DNA from: Ignavibacteriaceae bacterium
Lineage (GTDB): Bacteria > Bacteroidota > Ignavibacteria > Ignavibacteriales > Ignavibacteriaceae
Direction of reading: 5' to 3'
Length of the DNA stretch: 64,000 bases
Assembly (NCBI GenBank): GCA_008933765.1
Contig: WBUK01000011.1
Coordinates: 1-64,000, forward strand
Under the pieces are notes generated by a model. The model had not been told where the DNA came from. It searched no databases and saw only the letters and a program-made list of their open reading frames with translations. Made by a program: the position numbers and the translations under genes. The first letter of the stretch is position 1. Every line of letters starts with the position of its first letter. Of this stretch, positions 49,253-56,951 are shown piece after piece.

Positions 49253-49840
49253 ATTTTTCTTTGAATTTTTGCTTTTAGCAATGTTTCTTTTGACATTGAT
49301 TCTAAATAATAAATATACAAAAGAAAACGCTAAAAACAGCGTACTCTCTAAAAAATTAAGGGGATTTTCGTCTTAAAACCGGTTTTAATTTCGTGATCCA
49401 ACGGGGTCAAGTCAAATCTTCTCATTTTAGATTAATCCGTGGATTTTTATTGAACAATTCATAAAGAAATTTATAAAATTTCCGATTTTTTATACATATC
49501 TACGACGATATGTATAGATTTTTCAAAATTTTATACATATCAGCAGTAAAAAGTATAGTTTTTTATTTTTTTTATTCATATCAGACTTAATATTTATATC
49601 CTTTTGCTTTTTATAAGCCTCCGGCAGCAAGGGTGAAAATCAACTACACCGGTTTTCAATTCTGACTCTGCCGGCACAGCTTATATAGTCCCTTTTGGCT
49701 AATATCGTTCTTTTTTATAAAAGGTTAGAGGTTAGGGATACAAACATTTCAGAAATTTGCACTATGGTTTTCGGCGTATTTAGTCGGGGGGTGGTTTCAA
49801 TAAGGGAAAGGCTAATATGCCGGAAACTAAAGAAACCTCT
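49253..49840. other. AT-rich non-coding region upstream of SIR2 with two inverted repeats
   Basis: ATACATATC (49492-49500) and GATATGTAT (49507-49515) form a perfect 9-bp inverted repeat with a 6-bp gap, and a TATACATATC half recurs at about 49531. A longer nested structure has CCGGCAG (49621-49627) pairing with CTGCCGG (49678-49684), enclosing TGAAAA with TTTTCA. The first could be an operator of the SIR2-HerA unit. No gene is seen. Confidence 0.5.
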
Positions 49841-50071
49841 TAAAGTGATTCCGTCCTGTGGATGGTTTTTTTGAGTGAAGAGGGTTTTTGGGGTTCAGAG
49901 ATATTCTGTAAGCGCATTAAAGTGATTCCGTCCTGTGGATGGTTTTTTTGAGTGAAGAGGGTCTTTGGGGTTCAGAGATATTCTGTAAGCGCATTAAAGT
50001 GATTCCGTCCTGTGGATGGTATTTCTGAGTAAATAGCGTTTTTTGATCTGAACTATTCAGGAAACGCTTTA
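49841..50071. repeat. 77-bp tandem repeats adjoining the cupin gene
   Basis: Copies start at 49841, 49918 and 49995 (period 77 bp). The first two are almost identical and the third is diverged. Each begins TAAAGTGATTCCGTCCTGTGG. The 3' end of the cupin gene (50070 onward) has the related TTAAGTTACCCCTGCCTGTGGACGG, so the array looks like serial duplication of that gene's tail; read on the minus strand the units encode KKTIHRTESL where the gene ends PETVHRQG. Confidence 0.8.
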
Positions 50072-50073
50072 AG

Positions 50074-50787
50074 TTACCCCTGCCTGTGGACGGTTTCGGG
50101 AGAGAAGGCGGGGAGGCAGACGGCAATGTATTCAGCTCCTTCTGTTTCGGAGGTGCTGTAACGAACCCACTCACCTTTGGGGATTAGAATTGCCTCGCCT
50201 GCTTTAATTTCTTGTGTGTAGGTGCCGGTTTTGCCGGTTCTGAAGTGGCTCTGCGTGGAATCATCTTGATAGGGAAAGGCTTCTGTACTTTTTGCGGTTG
50301 AAGTATTGTCAGGAATTGAATTTTCAGTTAAAGCTGAATTGAGCCTGTTTAATTTATCACCTCCCATATTTTCAAACACCTGTTTAGAAGCTGTTATCCT
50401 TTCATGCGTTAACTCCTCCTCCGGCAAAAATTTGTGCTTCAGTTGAGCTTCATTTTCAAACACCTGTTTAGAAGCCGTAATCCTTTCATGCGTTAACTCA
50501 TCCTCCGGAAGAAGTTGGGATTCCGGTTCATTTTCTGAGGTGAATTTGTTTCTTTTGTCTTGAAGGGAGCCAATTTTGCTTTCAACAAACAGTACACCAT
50601 TTAGCACCAAAGTGTATTCATTAAATTCCGGTATCTGGGGTGGTTCTTTCCAGCCGGGGGGTGCCTGCATTCTTGCAATGCTGACCTCCGAAGTGCCGCT
50701 GTTAACCAAGCCGAAATATTCATCTATTATTTTGGGTGCACCATGCTCAACAATAATTCTGTTTGGTTTTCCAATCTTAATTGGCAC
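50074..50787 (-). CDS. Cupin-domain protein with repeat-bearing insert
   Basis: A 237-residue single-cupin protein. Residues 1-73 (PPGWKEPPQIPEFNEYTLVLNG) and 189-237 (AGEAILIPKGEWVRYST ... GAEYIAVCLPAFSP) together form a normal cupin of about 120 residues. Between them sits an insert of about 115 residues that does not look like cupin. It holds two 20-residue repeats, LP(E)(D/E)ELTHERITASKQVFEN, at 93-112 and 121-140. The insert falls in a beta-hairpin loop, so the barrel could still fold. Metal ligands are not clear because the first His-x-His is replaced by EFNEY. Substrate is unknown. Confidence 0.78.
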   Translation of the reverse strand: MPIKIGKPNRIIVEHGAPKIIDEYFGLVNSGTSEVSIARMQAPPGWKEPPQIPEFNEYTLVLNGVLFVESKIGSLQDKRNKFTSENEPESQLLPEDELTHERITASKQVFENEAQLKHKFLPEEELTHERITASKQVFENMGGDKLNRLNSALTENSIPDNTSTAKSTEAFPYQDDSTQSHFRTGKTGTYTQEIKAGEAILIPKGEWVRYSTSETEGAEYIAVCLPAFSPETVHRQG

Positions 50788-50949
50788 TGCAATTCTTTCT
50801 TTTTTTTTGTATTCTCAAAACTAATATTAGCAATAATTTTTCCGGTGAGTTTTTTAGCAATACTTCCTCGAGAGCACTGATTCCAGGCATAACCACCAAA
50901 ACTAAGAAAAAAACTTTACCGGCAAACCCATTCCTTTCCCAAAAAACGC

Positions 50950-52335
50950 TCATCCCTCGTGCTTAACTTTGAAGCCTTTCATCATCCAGTTTTTAGCAAG
51001 AACCAAACCAATAGGGCTAATAATTGCAATAAGCCCATAAATCAGCCACATTGTTTCGGTGTTCATATTTTCCGGCGCAACTCCTTCGGGGGCATAGGTC
51101 ATCAGGAACCAGCCCGAATATAAAGAGGTAACCACCTTAGTCAAAAACCAGGGGAACTGCCCAATTCCCATATAAATCCCGGTCATTCCTTTCGGTGCAA
51201 TTTCTGCAACCCACTGCAGAAACCTCGGTTGCCACATCGCTTCGCCGATTGTCATTATGATCAAAAAGCCGAAAAGTGTGTAGATATTCGGTCCCAAGGC
51301 AAGAAGAAATGTCGGCGCAGCCATCACAAAAGTGCCGAGTATCATCATCTTGTAAGCGTCCCTGTGCGTAGTAAGAGCCGCCACCATTGGGGTCAGAATA
51401 AATATCAGAATCGGGTTAAAATTGGTGAAAAACTCAAAATTTTCGCTTACCACACCGGTGAAGGCTCTTTCACAATAAACGGGAAGAGTAAGCCAATTGT
51501 GCGCAAACAGTGTCTGAACAGGAATCAGAATAAAGATAAAATAAAGGAACCGCCCATCTTTCAGGGGGAAATTTTTCATGTAATAGCGCATTTTCTCGCC
51601 GAGCGGCATATCTTTTTCCGCCGCTACTTCCTCTTTTTTCTCCTGACTTAGGTTTGCTTCCGCCATTTTCACCGTTTTCTTTGTCAGTATAAAAGCGACG
51701 GACAAAATCCCCGCCACGGTTAGCGCAACATAAACCCAAAAAACGCCCGTAATACCAAAACTTTTGCGAACCGGCGGAGAAATCAGCCCCGGCAGGAACC
51801 CGCCAAGATTCATTATCGCATAAAGCATGGCATAACCCATCGCAGCGGTTTTTTCGTCAGTAAAGCGCTTCACGCCGGCATAAGCAGCGGGCTGATACAC
51901 ACCATATCCCAGGATAATCCCCAAAATTCCCAACATTGCGGTGATGTGTGCGCCGCCGCCAAACCCTCCTCCGGGGATCAGGGTCGGACTTAAAGCCAGC
52001 AAAACCCTTCCGACTAACATAGCCGTAAGCGAAATGAGCAAAGCCTTGCGAACGCCAATAATATCGACCGTTGCCCCCAGAAAAAGCATGCTAAGCGTAA
52101 TTCCGGCGGTAAGAACACCCACCATCTGCCCCGACTCGATGTCATTCAGCCCAATATTCCGGCTAAAAAATATCGTCAGCAAGCCCACAACCCCAAAATA
52201 AGTAATCCCTTCAAGCAGATATGATACATTTATCCCCCACAAAGCCCGCGGAGCGTGCATAAGATCGATAAAAGGTTGCGTGATTTCCTTCAAAGTTTGC
52301 GAAAAAAGATTGGTTTTTGGTTTCTGTTCAGTCAT
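50950..52335 (-). CDS. MFS transporter, POT/PTR2-like
   Basis: A 461-residue protein with 12 or more membrane segments. Segment 1-2 contains YLLEGITYFGVVGLLTIFFSRNIGL, and the loop after helix 2 has GATVDIIGVRKALL, the MFS motif. Overall layout is like the proton-dependent oligopeptide transporter group, although the ExxERFxYY motif is degenerate (LLEGITYFG). The substrate is not certain. Confidence 0.82.
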   Translation of the reverse strand: MTEQKPKTNLFSQTLKEITQPFIDLMHAPRALWGINVSYLLEGITYFGVVGLLTIFFSRNIGLNDIESGQMVGVLTAGITLSMLFLGATVDIIGVRKALLISLTAMLVGRVLLALSPTLIPGGGFGGGAHITAMLGILGIILGYGVYQPAAYAGVKRFTDEKTAAMGYAMLYAIMNLGGFLPGLISPPVRKSFGITGVFWVYVALTVAGILSVAFILTKKTVKMAEANLSQEKKEEVAAEKDMPLGEKMRYYMKNFPLKDGRFLYFIFILIPVQTLFAHNWLTLPVYCERAFTGVVSENFEFFTNFNPILIFILTPMVAALTTHRDAYKMMILGTFVMAAPTFLLALGPNIYTLFGFLIIMTIGEAMWQPRFLQWVAEIAPKGMTGIYMGIGQFPWFLTKVVTSLYSGWFLMTYAPEGVAPENMNTETMWLIYGLIAIISPIGLVLAKNWMMKGFKVKHEG

Positions 52336-52396
52336 TGTGAAAAGTCATCCCATTGGTAAAAAATGAACAATAACCCTGCAAAATAAAAAACTGTAG

Positions 52397-53746
52397 CTAA
52401 CGAAGCAGTACCATTTTGATGGTTGCGGCGTTTTTCCCTGACACTAATCTGAGAAAATATACTCCGGAAGTGCAGCCGGATATATTGCGGGAAGTGCTGC
52501 CCGGATCAAAAACCAATTTATGCCTGCCGGCGCTTAATTCTTCATCCAATAAATCCGCCACTTTCTGCCCGATTAAGTTGAAAACAGTTAACACAACCCT
52601 TCCCGTTTCAGGAATCGAAAAACTGATTGTAGTTTGCGGATTAAATGGGTTAGGATAGTTTTGGTCGAGTGAAAAATCAGAAGGACTACCGTTGCTGTTT
52701 TGGTTGCCGTTACCGTTGCCGGCTCCATTACCACCCGAAAAACCACTGCCGGAATTGCCACTGTTGCCTCCGGTTGACCCGTCGCCGCCACTTCCGCCGT
52801 TGTTGTTCAGCCCCTTATCATCCTTAATCCCTGTGGAAGTTTCAAAAAATTCCGTCATAACGGTACCCGAAACCACCGGAGTGGGGAAGTTCATCAGTGC
52901 ACCGATTGTGGGAACAATATCCGGGATGTTTCTGACTACCGAAGTGTGCACCCCTTTCTTCAGTCCGGCGCCAATTCCGAACATCATAATGTGCCTGCAG
53001 CCCTCGCAGCCGTCGCCGTGCCCGACGAACCCGGTTGAAACGCCGTCTGTGTGGCGCCCGTGGTCGTTTGTTACAAAAATTGTGGTTTTATCTCTGAAAA
53101 CGGGGTCGTTGCTCACCAGTTCCCAAAGCATTCCCATGATACTGTCGGCAACGGAGATGGCGTTTGTGTAGCCTGCCCAGTCGCCGTTGTGTGCGTAACT
53201 ATCCACATCGGCAAAGTAGATAACCGAAAGACGCGGGTGCCATGTTAAAAGCTGTGCCCGGGCATTGTTCCAAACCTGAAGGTCGCTGCTGCCGCCGAGG
53301 CGATACCAGGGCCAGTAGGCAGGCCCGTAGTCAGGACGGTAACTCTGCAACCAGGGGGAAGAAAGGTATTTCATTATGTAAAGCGCCTGTGTGGAATCCT
53401 GTGCGTGCTCTTTCCTGAAATATTCCCAAAGTGTGGGAACTGTTGCGTATTGAGTGGAAACACCGTTAATTATCGTATCCTGCGGTGTTGACCAGCTACC
53501 CGACCAAATCGCCGGCACACCTCTGTTTGTAACCGTGCGCCCGTTGTTGTAGAAATAATCGGCAACCACTCCTTCTGCTGAAAGCCTTTTGAAGTTTGGG
53601 GTGTATATTCCGGATGTGTCGCCGAGGGTTTCCGTGTAGCGTGCGCCGTCAATTATTACTAAGATCACATAACGGTCGGGCATTTGCGCCCTCAGGCTGA
53701 GGGGTACAAAAAGTAAAAAAATAAGGATGCGTAAAGTTCTGCTCAT
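52397..53746 (-). CDS. T9SS-exported alkaline phosphatase-superfamily protein
   Basis: A secreted protein of 449 residues from the ATG at 53746, chosen for its AGGAGTAAGGA site and good signal peptide (MSRTLRILIFLLFVPLSLRAQ). The catalytic domain has VILVIIDGARYTETLGDTSG (metal-binding Asp) and TNDHGRHTDGVSTGFVGHGDG, typical of type I phosphodiesterase/nucleotide pyrophosphatase or sulfatase-like enzymes. A Gly/Asn-rich linker (GGSGGDGSTGGN-type, about 40 residues) leads to the C-terminal sorting domain (QNYPNPFNPQT ... GVYFLRLVSG). It acts outside the cell; substrate unknown. Confidence 0.9.
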   Translation of the reverse strand: MSRTLRILIFLLFVPLSLRAQMPDRYVILVIIDGARYTETLGDTSGIYTPNFKRLSAEGVVADYFYNNGRTVTNRGVPAIWSGSWSTPQDTIINGVSTQYATVPTLWEYFRKEHAQDSTQALYIMKYLSSPWLQSYRPDYGPAYWPWYRLGGSSDLQVWNNARAQLLTWHPRLSVIYFADVDSYAHNGDWAGYTNAISVADSIMGMLWELVSNDPVFRDKTTIFVTNDHGRHTDGVSTGFVGHGDGCEGCRHIMMFGIGAGLKKGVHTSVVRNIPDIVPTIGALMNFPTPVVSGTVMTEFFETSTGIKDDKGLNNNGGSGGDGSTGGNSGNSGSGFSGGNGAGNGNGNQNSNGSPSDFSLDQNYPNPFNPQTTISFSIPETGRVVLTVFNLIGQKVADLLDEELSAGRHKLVFDPGSTSRNISGCTSGVYFLRLVSGKNAATIKMVLLR

Positions 53747-53926
53747 TTCCTTACTCCTGTTTTCGCTTTCATAATGATTTGAAGGAAATATGAAATCCTG
53801 CTTCACAAATTTATACACAAATAACGATAACCCCGCCCCATTTGTCAGGTAGCATTAAAAATTTTTCAAAACTCTCTTGACTCTTATTTTTGTTATTCGT
53901 ATATTTGAAGTTCGTTTTTAAATCAT

Positions 53927-54001
53927 TCCGCGATAGCTCAATGGTGGAGCATCCGGCTGTTAACCGGAGGGTTGCAGGTTCGAGTCCTGCTCGCGGAGCC
54001 A
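53927..54001 (+). tRNA. tRNA-Asn (GTT)
   Basis: Acceptor stem TCCGCGA (53927-53933) pairs with TCGCGGA (53991-53997), with discriminator G and encoded CCA (53999-54001). Anticodon loop CTGTTAA gives anticodon GTT at 53959-53961. The T-loop GGTTCGAGTCC is canonical. Confidence 0.97.
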
Positions 54002-54003
54002 AC

Positions 54004-54032
54004 AAAAAAAACCGTCGATCGACGGTTTTTTT
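54004..54032 (+). terminator. Palindromic terminator after tRNA-Asn
   Basis: A perfect palindrome, AAAAACCGTCGATCGACGGTTTTT-like, with T-runs on both strands directly behind the tRNA, so it can act in both directions. Confidence 0.9.
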
Positions 54033-54075
54033 GTTTTAAATATTCATAACTTTGGTTAGGCTCCTCTGAAGGGAT

Positions 54076-54253
54076 TCCATTTACAAGGATGGGGCAAATA
54101 CGGTTTGTTACCCCTCATATCTTTTTTAACATACATCCACTCAAGTCATAAGTGTCCATTTACAAGGATGGGGTAAATACGGTTTGTTACCCCTAATATC
54201 TTTTTTAATATACATCCACTCAAGTCATAAGTGTCCATTTTTTAAGTGTGGGG
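54076..54253. repeat. 79-bp tandem repeat with internal hairpin, two full copies
   Basis: Copies at 54076-54154 and 54155-54233 (period 79 bp), with a partial third at 54234. Each copy contains GGGG(C/T)AAATACGG...GTTACCCC, a potential stem-loop (GGGGTAA/TTACCCC in copy 2). The repeats lie between tRNA-Asn and a barrel gene and hold no reading frame of interest. Confidence 0.85.
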
Positions 54254-54346
54254 TGAGCACAAATAGTATCTTCTCATAATTTCAAATTTATACTCACCCA
54301 AAGGTTGATTCGCGCAATTTCAACAAAGAATTAACCTGCAAAATTA

Positions 54347-55054
54347 TCAGTTCAAACAAGTGGCGCCAATGAGGATGCCGGCATTAATCTGGAAGCCGCC
54401 GAAGCCGCCCTTTGTCTCGTCTGAAAGTAAGTTATAGTTGGTGCTTGTTTTGTCATAAAGCCGGTAAAAGTCAGTTTCCATAAAAGTAAAGTTGTAAATA
54501 GGGTTCACATACACGCCAACCACATTGGAAAGAGGAATCATAAGTGTGGCGCCAACTCCTACGGTAAAAGCGGAGAAATCGTCTTCTGCTTCTTTTGTGT
54601 TAGTGCCTTTCACCTTTGTTTTGAAGTCGGTGAAATATCCGCCAAAATAGACAGAGGGAATAATTACACCCGGTCCTGATTGAAAGGCTAAACCTACGCC
54701 CATGTTCAGCGCATTCATCGAGAGGTTAATATCCCGCCCTGTTCCTCCGCCGGCGGTTTTTGTGGGGTCCAATTCCGCAGACATAATCCCGGTGTATTTG
54801 GAGTATGTAAGGTCTATAAAAGGTCCCAACAGCCCGAAAGCACCCGTGATTGAGAAGCCGGGCGTCATGCTCGGGCCTTCCATTTTCTTTGTAAGAATTG
54901 TCGCCCGTTGAGCGTTGTAAGCCTCCGCAAATTTATTCAACCCCGTGGAAGAAGGTGAAAAATAACTTACCCCTGCTCCTATGTAAGGAGCAACAAAAGT
55001 CAGCTGTGCATAAATTGGCATGGCAAGAAAAAGAAAAAGAAACAATTTTTTCAT
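54347..55054 (-). CDS. Outer membrane beta-barrel protein
   Basis: A 235-residue secreted protein: signal peptide MKKLFLFLFLAMPIYAQ, then alternating amphipathic strands (GVGLAFQSGPGVIIPSVYFGGYF; FTVGVGATLMIPLSNVVGVYVNPIYNF) with an OmpA/OmpW-like or PorT-like layout. It shares the start TFVAPYIGAGVSYFSPSS with the protein at 55373 in style (both begin with GVSYF/GYDYLYPASS and an L-x-K-F-A-x-x-Y-N-x-Q-x-A stretch), so the two are paralogues. Function unknown. Confidence 0.8.
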   Translation of the reverse strand: MKKLFLFLFLAMPIYAQLTFVAPYIGAGVSYFSPSSTGLNKFAEAYNAQRATILTKKMEGPSMTPGFSITGAFGLLGPFIDLTYSKYTGIMSAELDPTKTAGGGTGRDINLSMNALNMGVGLAFQSGPGVIIPSVYFGGYFTDFKTKVKGTNTKEAEDDFSAFTVGVGATLMIPLSNVVGVYVNPIYNFTFMETDFYRLYDKTSTNYNLLSDETKGGFGGFQINAGILIGATCLN

Positions 55055-55372
55055 AAGAGATACTCCGGTAATTTGGCAAAAAAAGAAAAAAATATTTTCC
55101 TAAGGTAATTTAAGTCATTAATTTAAAAACAAACTAATTTTATTCATAAAATTGGCAAAAATAACCTAAGTTGGGTGTTGTTCCCGGCGTCAGTTACACT
55201 AAGAATGGGTAAAACACATCCCTCAGGTGGAAAATTCCCGAGATACAGCACTTCCCGTAGTACCTCCGGCGCCACTTCCGCTGCACAAGCCCGCACTGCA
55301 CCACTTCGGCAACGCACACTTTCGCATCCAAAACCACCACTTCCCCCGTCAATAGTTAAATAAAAGTCCCCG
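55055..55372. other. Non-coding stretch with a 24-bp tandem duplication
   Basis: CCCCGTCAATAGTTAAA occurs at 55344-55360 and again at 55368-55384. The second copy holds the stop codon and last codons of the gene ending at 55373, so the first is a duplicated gene tail. A long minus-strand open stretch here has no plausible start site or family and is not called a gene. Confidence 0.6.
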
Positions 55373-56128
55373 TCAATAGTTAAAAAAGAGGAGTGCCACA
55401 CCCACCTGAACGCTCACATTTGAGAAGAAACCGTTGAGATACTCCCCGCTGTAATACCAATGGTTGTACTCATAATAATATTCGCCGACCTTCACATCGG
55501 TCTGGTTGTAAATCGTTTTTATCCCCTCGGTGAGGTAGTAGCCGGTGTAAACTGCCTTGCCATAGATATAGAGGGGTCCAAAAGCCCTCACATACAGCTC
55601 AAGCCCGCCGGAAAAAGAGTACATCGAGCCGGAATAATCCTCAAATTTTTTGTTTCTTCCCTTAAGCCGCACTTCGGAATCTATCCAGCCGTAAGCCATT
55701 TCAACTGTTGGTCGCACTACAAACGAAGCATCTTCACCAAACGGAAGCGTGAGCGCAGAACCCGAATAAAAAGAATTCAGGTAAAGGTCAATATCGTGCC
55801 CCGAGCTGCCGTCGGAGGAAGTGGCGGGGTTCAAAGCGCTTACCATCCTGCCGGTATTTCGTTTATACCCGAACGAATACCCGAGAAAAGAATAATCGTC
55901 GTAGTGAACATTAATAGAATACCCGCCGAAACTTGTGGGGTTGTTCATTGGCGTGATAACAGAAGAAGCGTGCTGAAAGTTGTATTCAAGTGCAAACTTT
56001 TCAAACGGTGAGGAAGCCGGGTACAAATAATCATATCCGCCCGAAATCCCGAAAGCTCCCTGCGGCATAACCGCCGAAAAAGGAAGCGAACACACGGCAA
56101 GAAAGAAAATAAATCGTAAAAATTTCAT
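55373..56128 (-). CDS. Outer membrane beta-barrel protein
   Basis: A 251-residue secreted protein: signal peptide MKFLRFIFFLAVCSLPFSAVMPQ, then barrel strands such as FLGYSFGYKRNTGRMVSALNP and FVVRPTVEMAYGWIDSEVRLKGR, ending in aromatic LLFFNY. Paralogous to the protein at 54347 by layout and the shared FEKFALEYNFQHA/LNKFAEAYNAQRA segment. It is divergent from the four-gene cassette at 56502. Confidence 0.8.
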   Translation of the reverse strand: MKFLRFIFFLAVCSLPFSAVMPQGAFGISGGYDYLYPASSPFEKFALEYNFQHASSVITPMNNPTSFGGYSINVHYDDYSFLGYSFGYKRNTGRMVSALNPATSSDGSSGHDIDLYLNSFYSGSALTLPFGEDASFVVRPTVEMAYGWIDSEVRLKGRNKKFEDYSGSMYSFSGGLELYVRAFGPLYIYGKAVYTGYYLTEGIKTIYNQTDVKVGEYYYEYNHWYYSGEYLNGFFSNVSVQVGVALLFFNY

Positions 56129-56187
56129 TTTTGGTATTAAAACTCCTCGGTATTCTGTTTTTATCTTTTCATTTTTTAAATGTTATG

Positions 56188-56274
56188 GTTCCTGGCAGAA
56201 CGATATTTTTTTCAATTTTTAATGAACCAAGTATATCTTTTACAACATTTACGGTATATAGTTCCTCACCGAAC
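56188..56274. promoter_or_regulatory. Two copies of GTTCCTNNCNGAAC upstream of the cassette
   Basis: GTTCCTGGCAGAAC (56188-56201) and GTTCCTCACCGAAC (56261-56274) share 11 of 14 bases and both are GTTC...GAAC inverted repeats. Their start positions are 73 bp apart, close to seven helical turns. They lie in the 373-bp divergent intergenic region (56129-56501) that also has a TAAAAGGG/CCCTTTTT hairpin at 56351-56380. They are candidate operators, or -35-like sites of the sigma factor encoded next door (GAAC occurs in many ECF -35 boxes). Confidence 0.35.
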
Positions 56275-56501
56275 CGCCAATTTGCGCAAAAGCACAAATT
56301 ATAAAATTAAAAATGAGGTAATTAACCGTAAATTTAGTAATTTGCACTAATAAAAGGGGGGTTTTATTTTACCCTTTTTTATACTTCACAGCGGTTTTCG
56401 CCAATGGCTTTGGCAATAACTATTGTAACTGTGGGTAATATTTGGGACCCGGAGAGTAATATCATCATCACAGGAATTTAATAAAAACATACGGCGGAAA
56501 T

Positions 56502-56951
56502 ATGGAGCAAACAGAACGACAACGGCAACTCCTGAGCATTATGGGGGTTGTTACGCCCTGCACGGTTGCAAAAGTTCATTACACAATCTTATCTTTCGGC
56601 AATGAAAAGAAACCATATCACTTTGCCGTTAACCAAACAGTGTTTTCTGACTCACTCGATATAGTTGAGTTTATTCCTTTATCCACAAACCCCAAAAATA
56701 AAAGATATACGGTCGAATTGAATCTCGCCAAACACTCAGACTGCAAAGAGGCAGAGAATGAAAGGCTTGATCGCGTCTCTTATGCTATTTTGAGAAATCT
56801 CAGGGGGGTTAAACTCGCTCACCTTTTCAATCAGCCGGCAACTCATTTCCGGGGGAAATTAACCCCGGAGAAGTGCCGGGAGATTAAAGCCGCCAGAAGA
56901 AATTATATTCTGTGGCACCGCGGAAATAAAAAAAGTCAGGTGGGAAAATGA
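56502..56951 (+). CDS. Unknown 149-residue protein, first gene of sigma/protease cassette
   Basis: No family is recognised. The N-terminal two thirds has beta-strand pattern (TVAKVHYTILSFGNEKKPYHFAV and KRYTVELNLAKHS), with two Cys (C17, C75-region). The C-terminal part is basic and helical (LTPEKCREIKAARRN), a possible nucleic-acid or RNA polymerase contact. It has no membrane segment or signal peptide. It overlaps the sigma-like gene by an ATGA junction, so the proteins are probably made in fixed ratio and work together. Confidence 0.7.
   Translation: MEQTERQRQLLSIMGVVTPCTVAKVHYTILSFGNEKKPYHFAVNQTVFSDSLDIVEFIPLSTNPKNKRYTVELNLAKHSDCKEAENERLDRVSYAILRNLRGVKLAHLFNQPATHFRGKLTPEKCREIKAARRNYILWHRGNKKSQVGK

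Noticed and set aside
49841..50071. Possible CRISPR array in the 77-bp tandem repeats
   Set aside because: The repeats are head-to-tail with no unique spacers, and the units are longer than any CRISPR repeat.
54076..54253. Possible CRISPR array near the cas genes
   Set aside because: Whole 79-bp units repeat, including what would have to be the spacer, so these are simple tandem repeats.
55144..55401. An 85-codon minus-strand reading frame
   Set aside because: No ribosome site, no recognised family, and it overlaps the end of the barrel gene.
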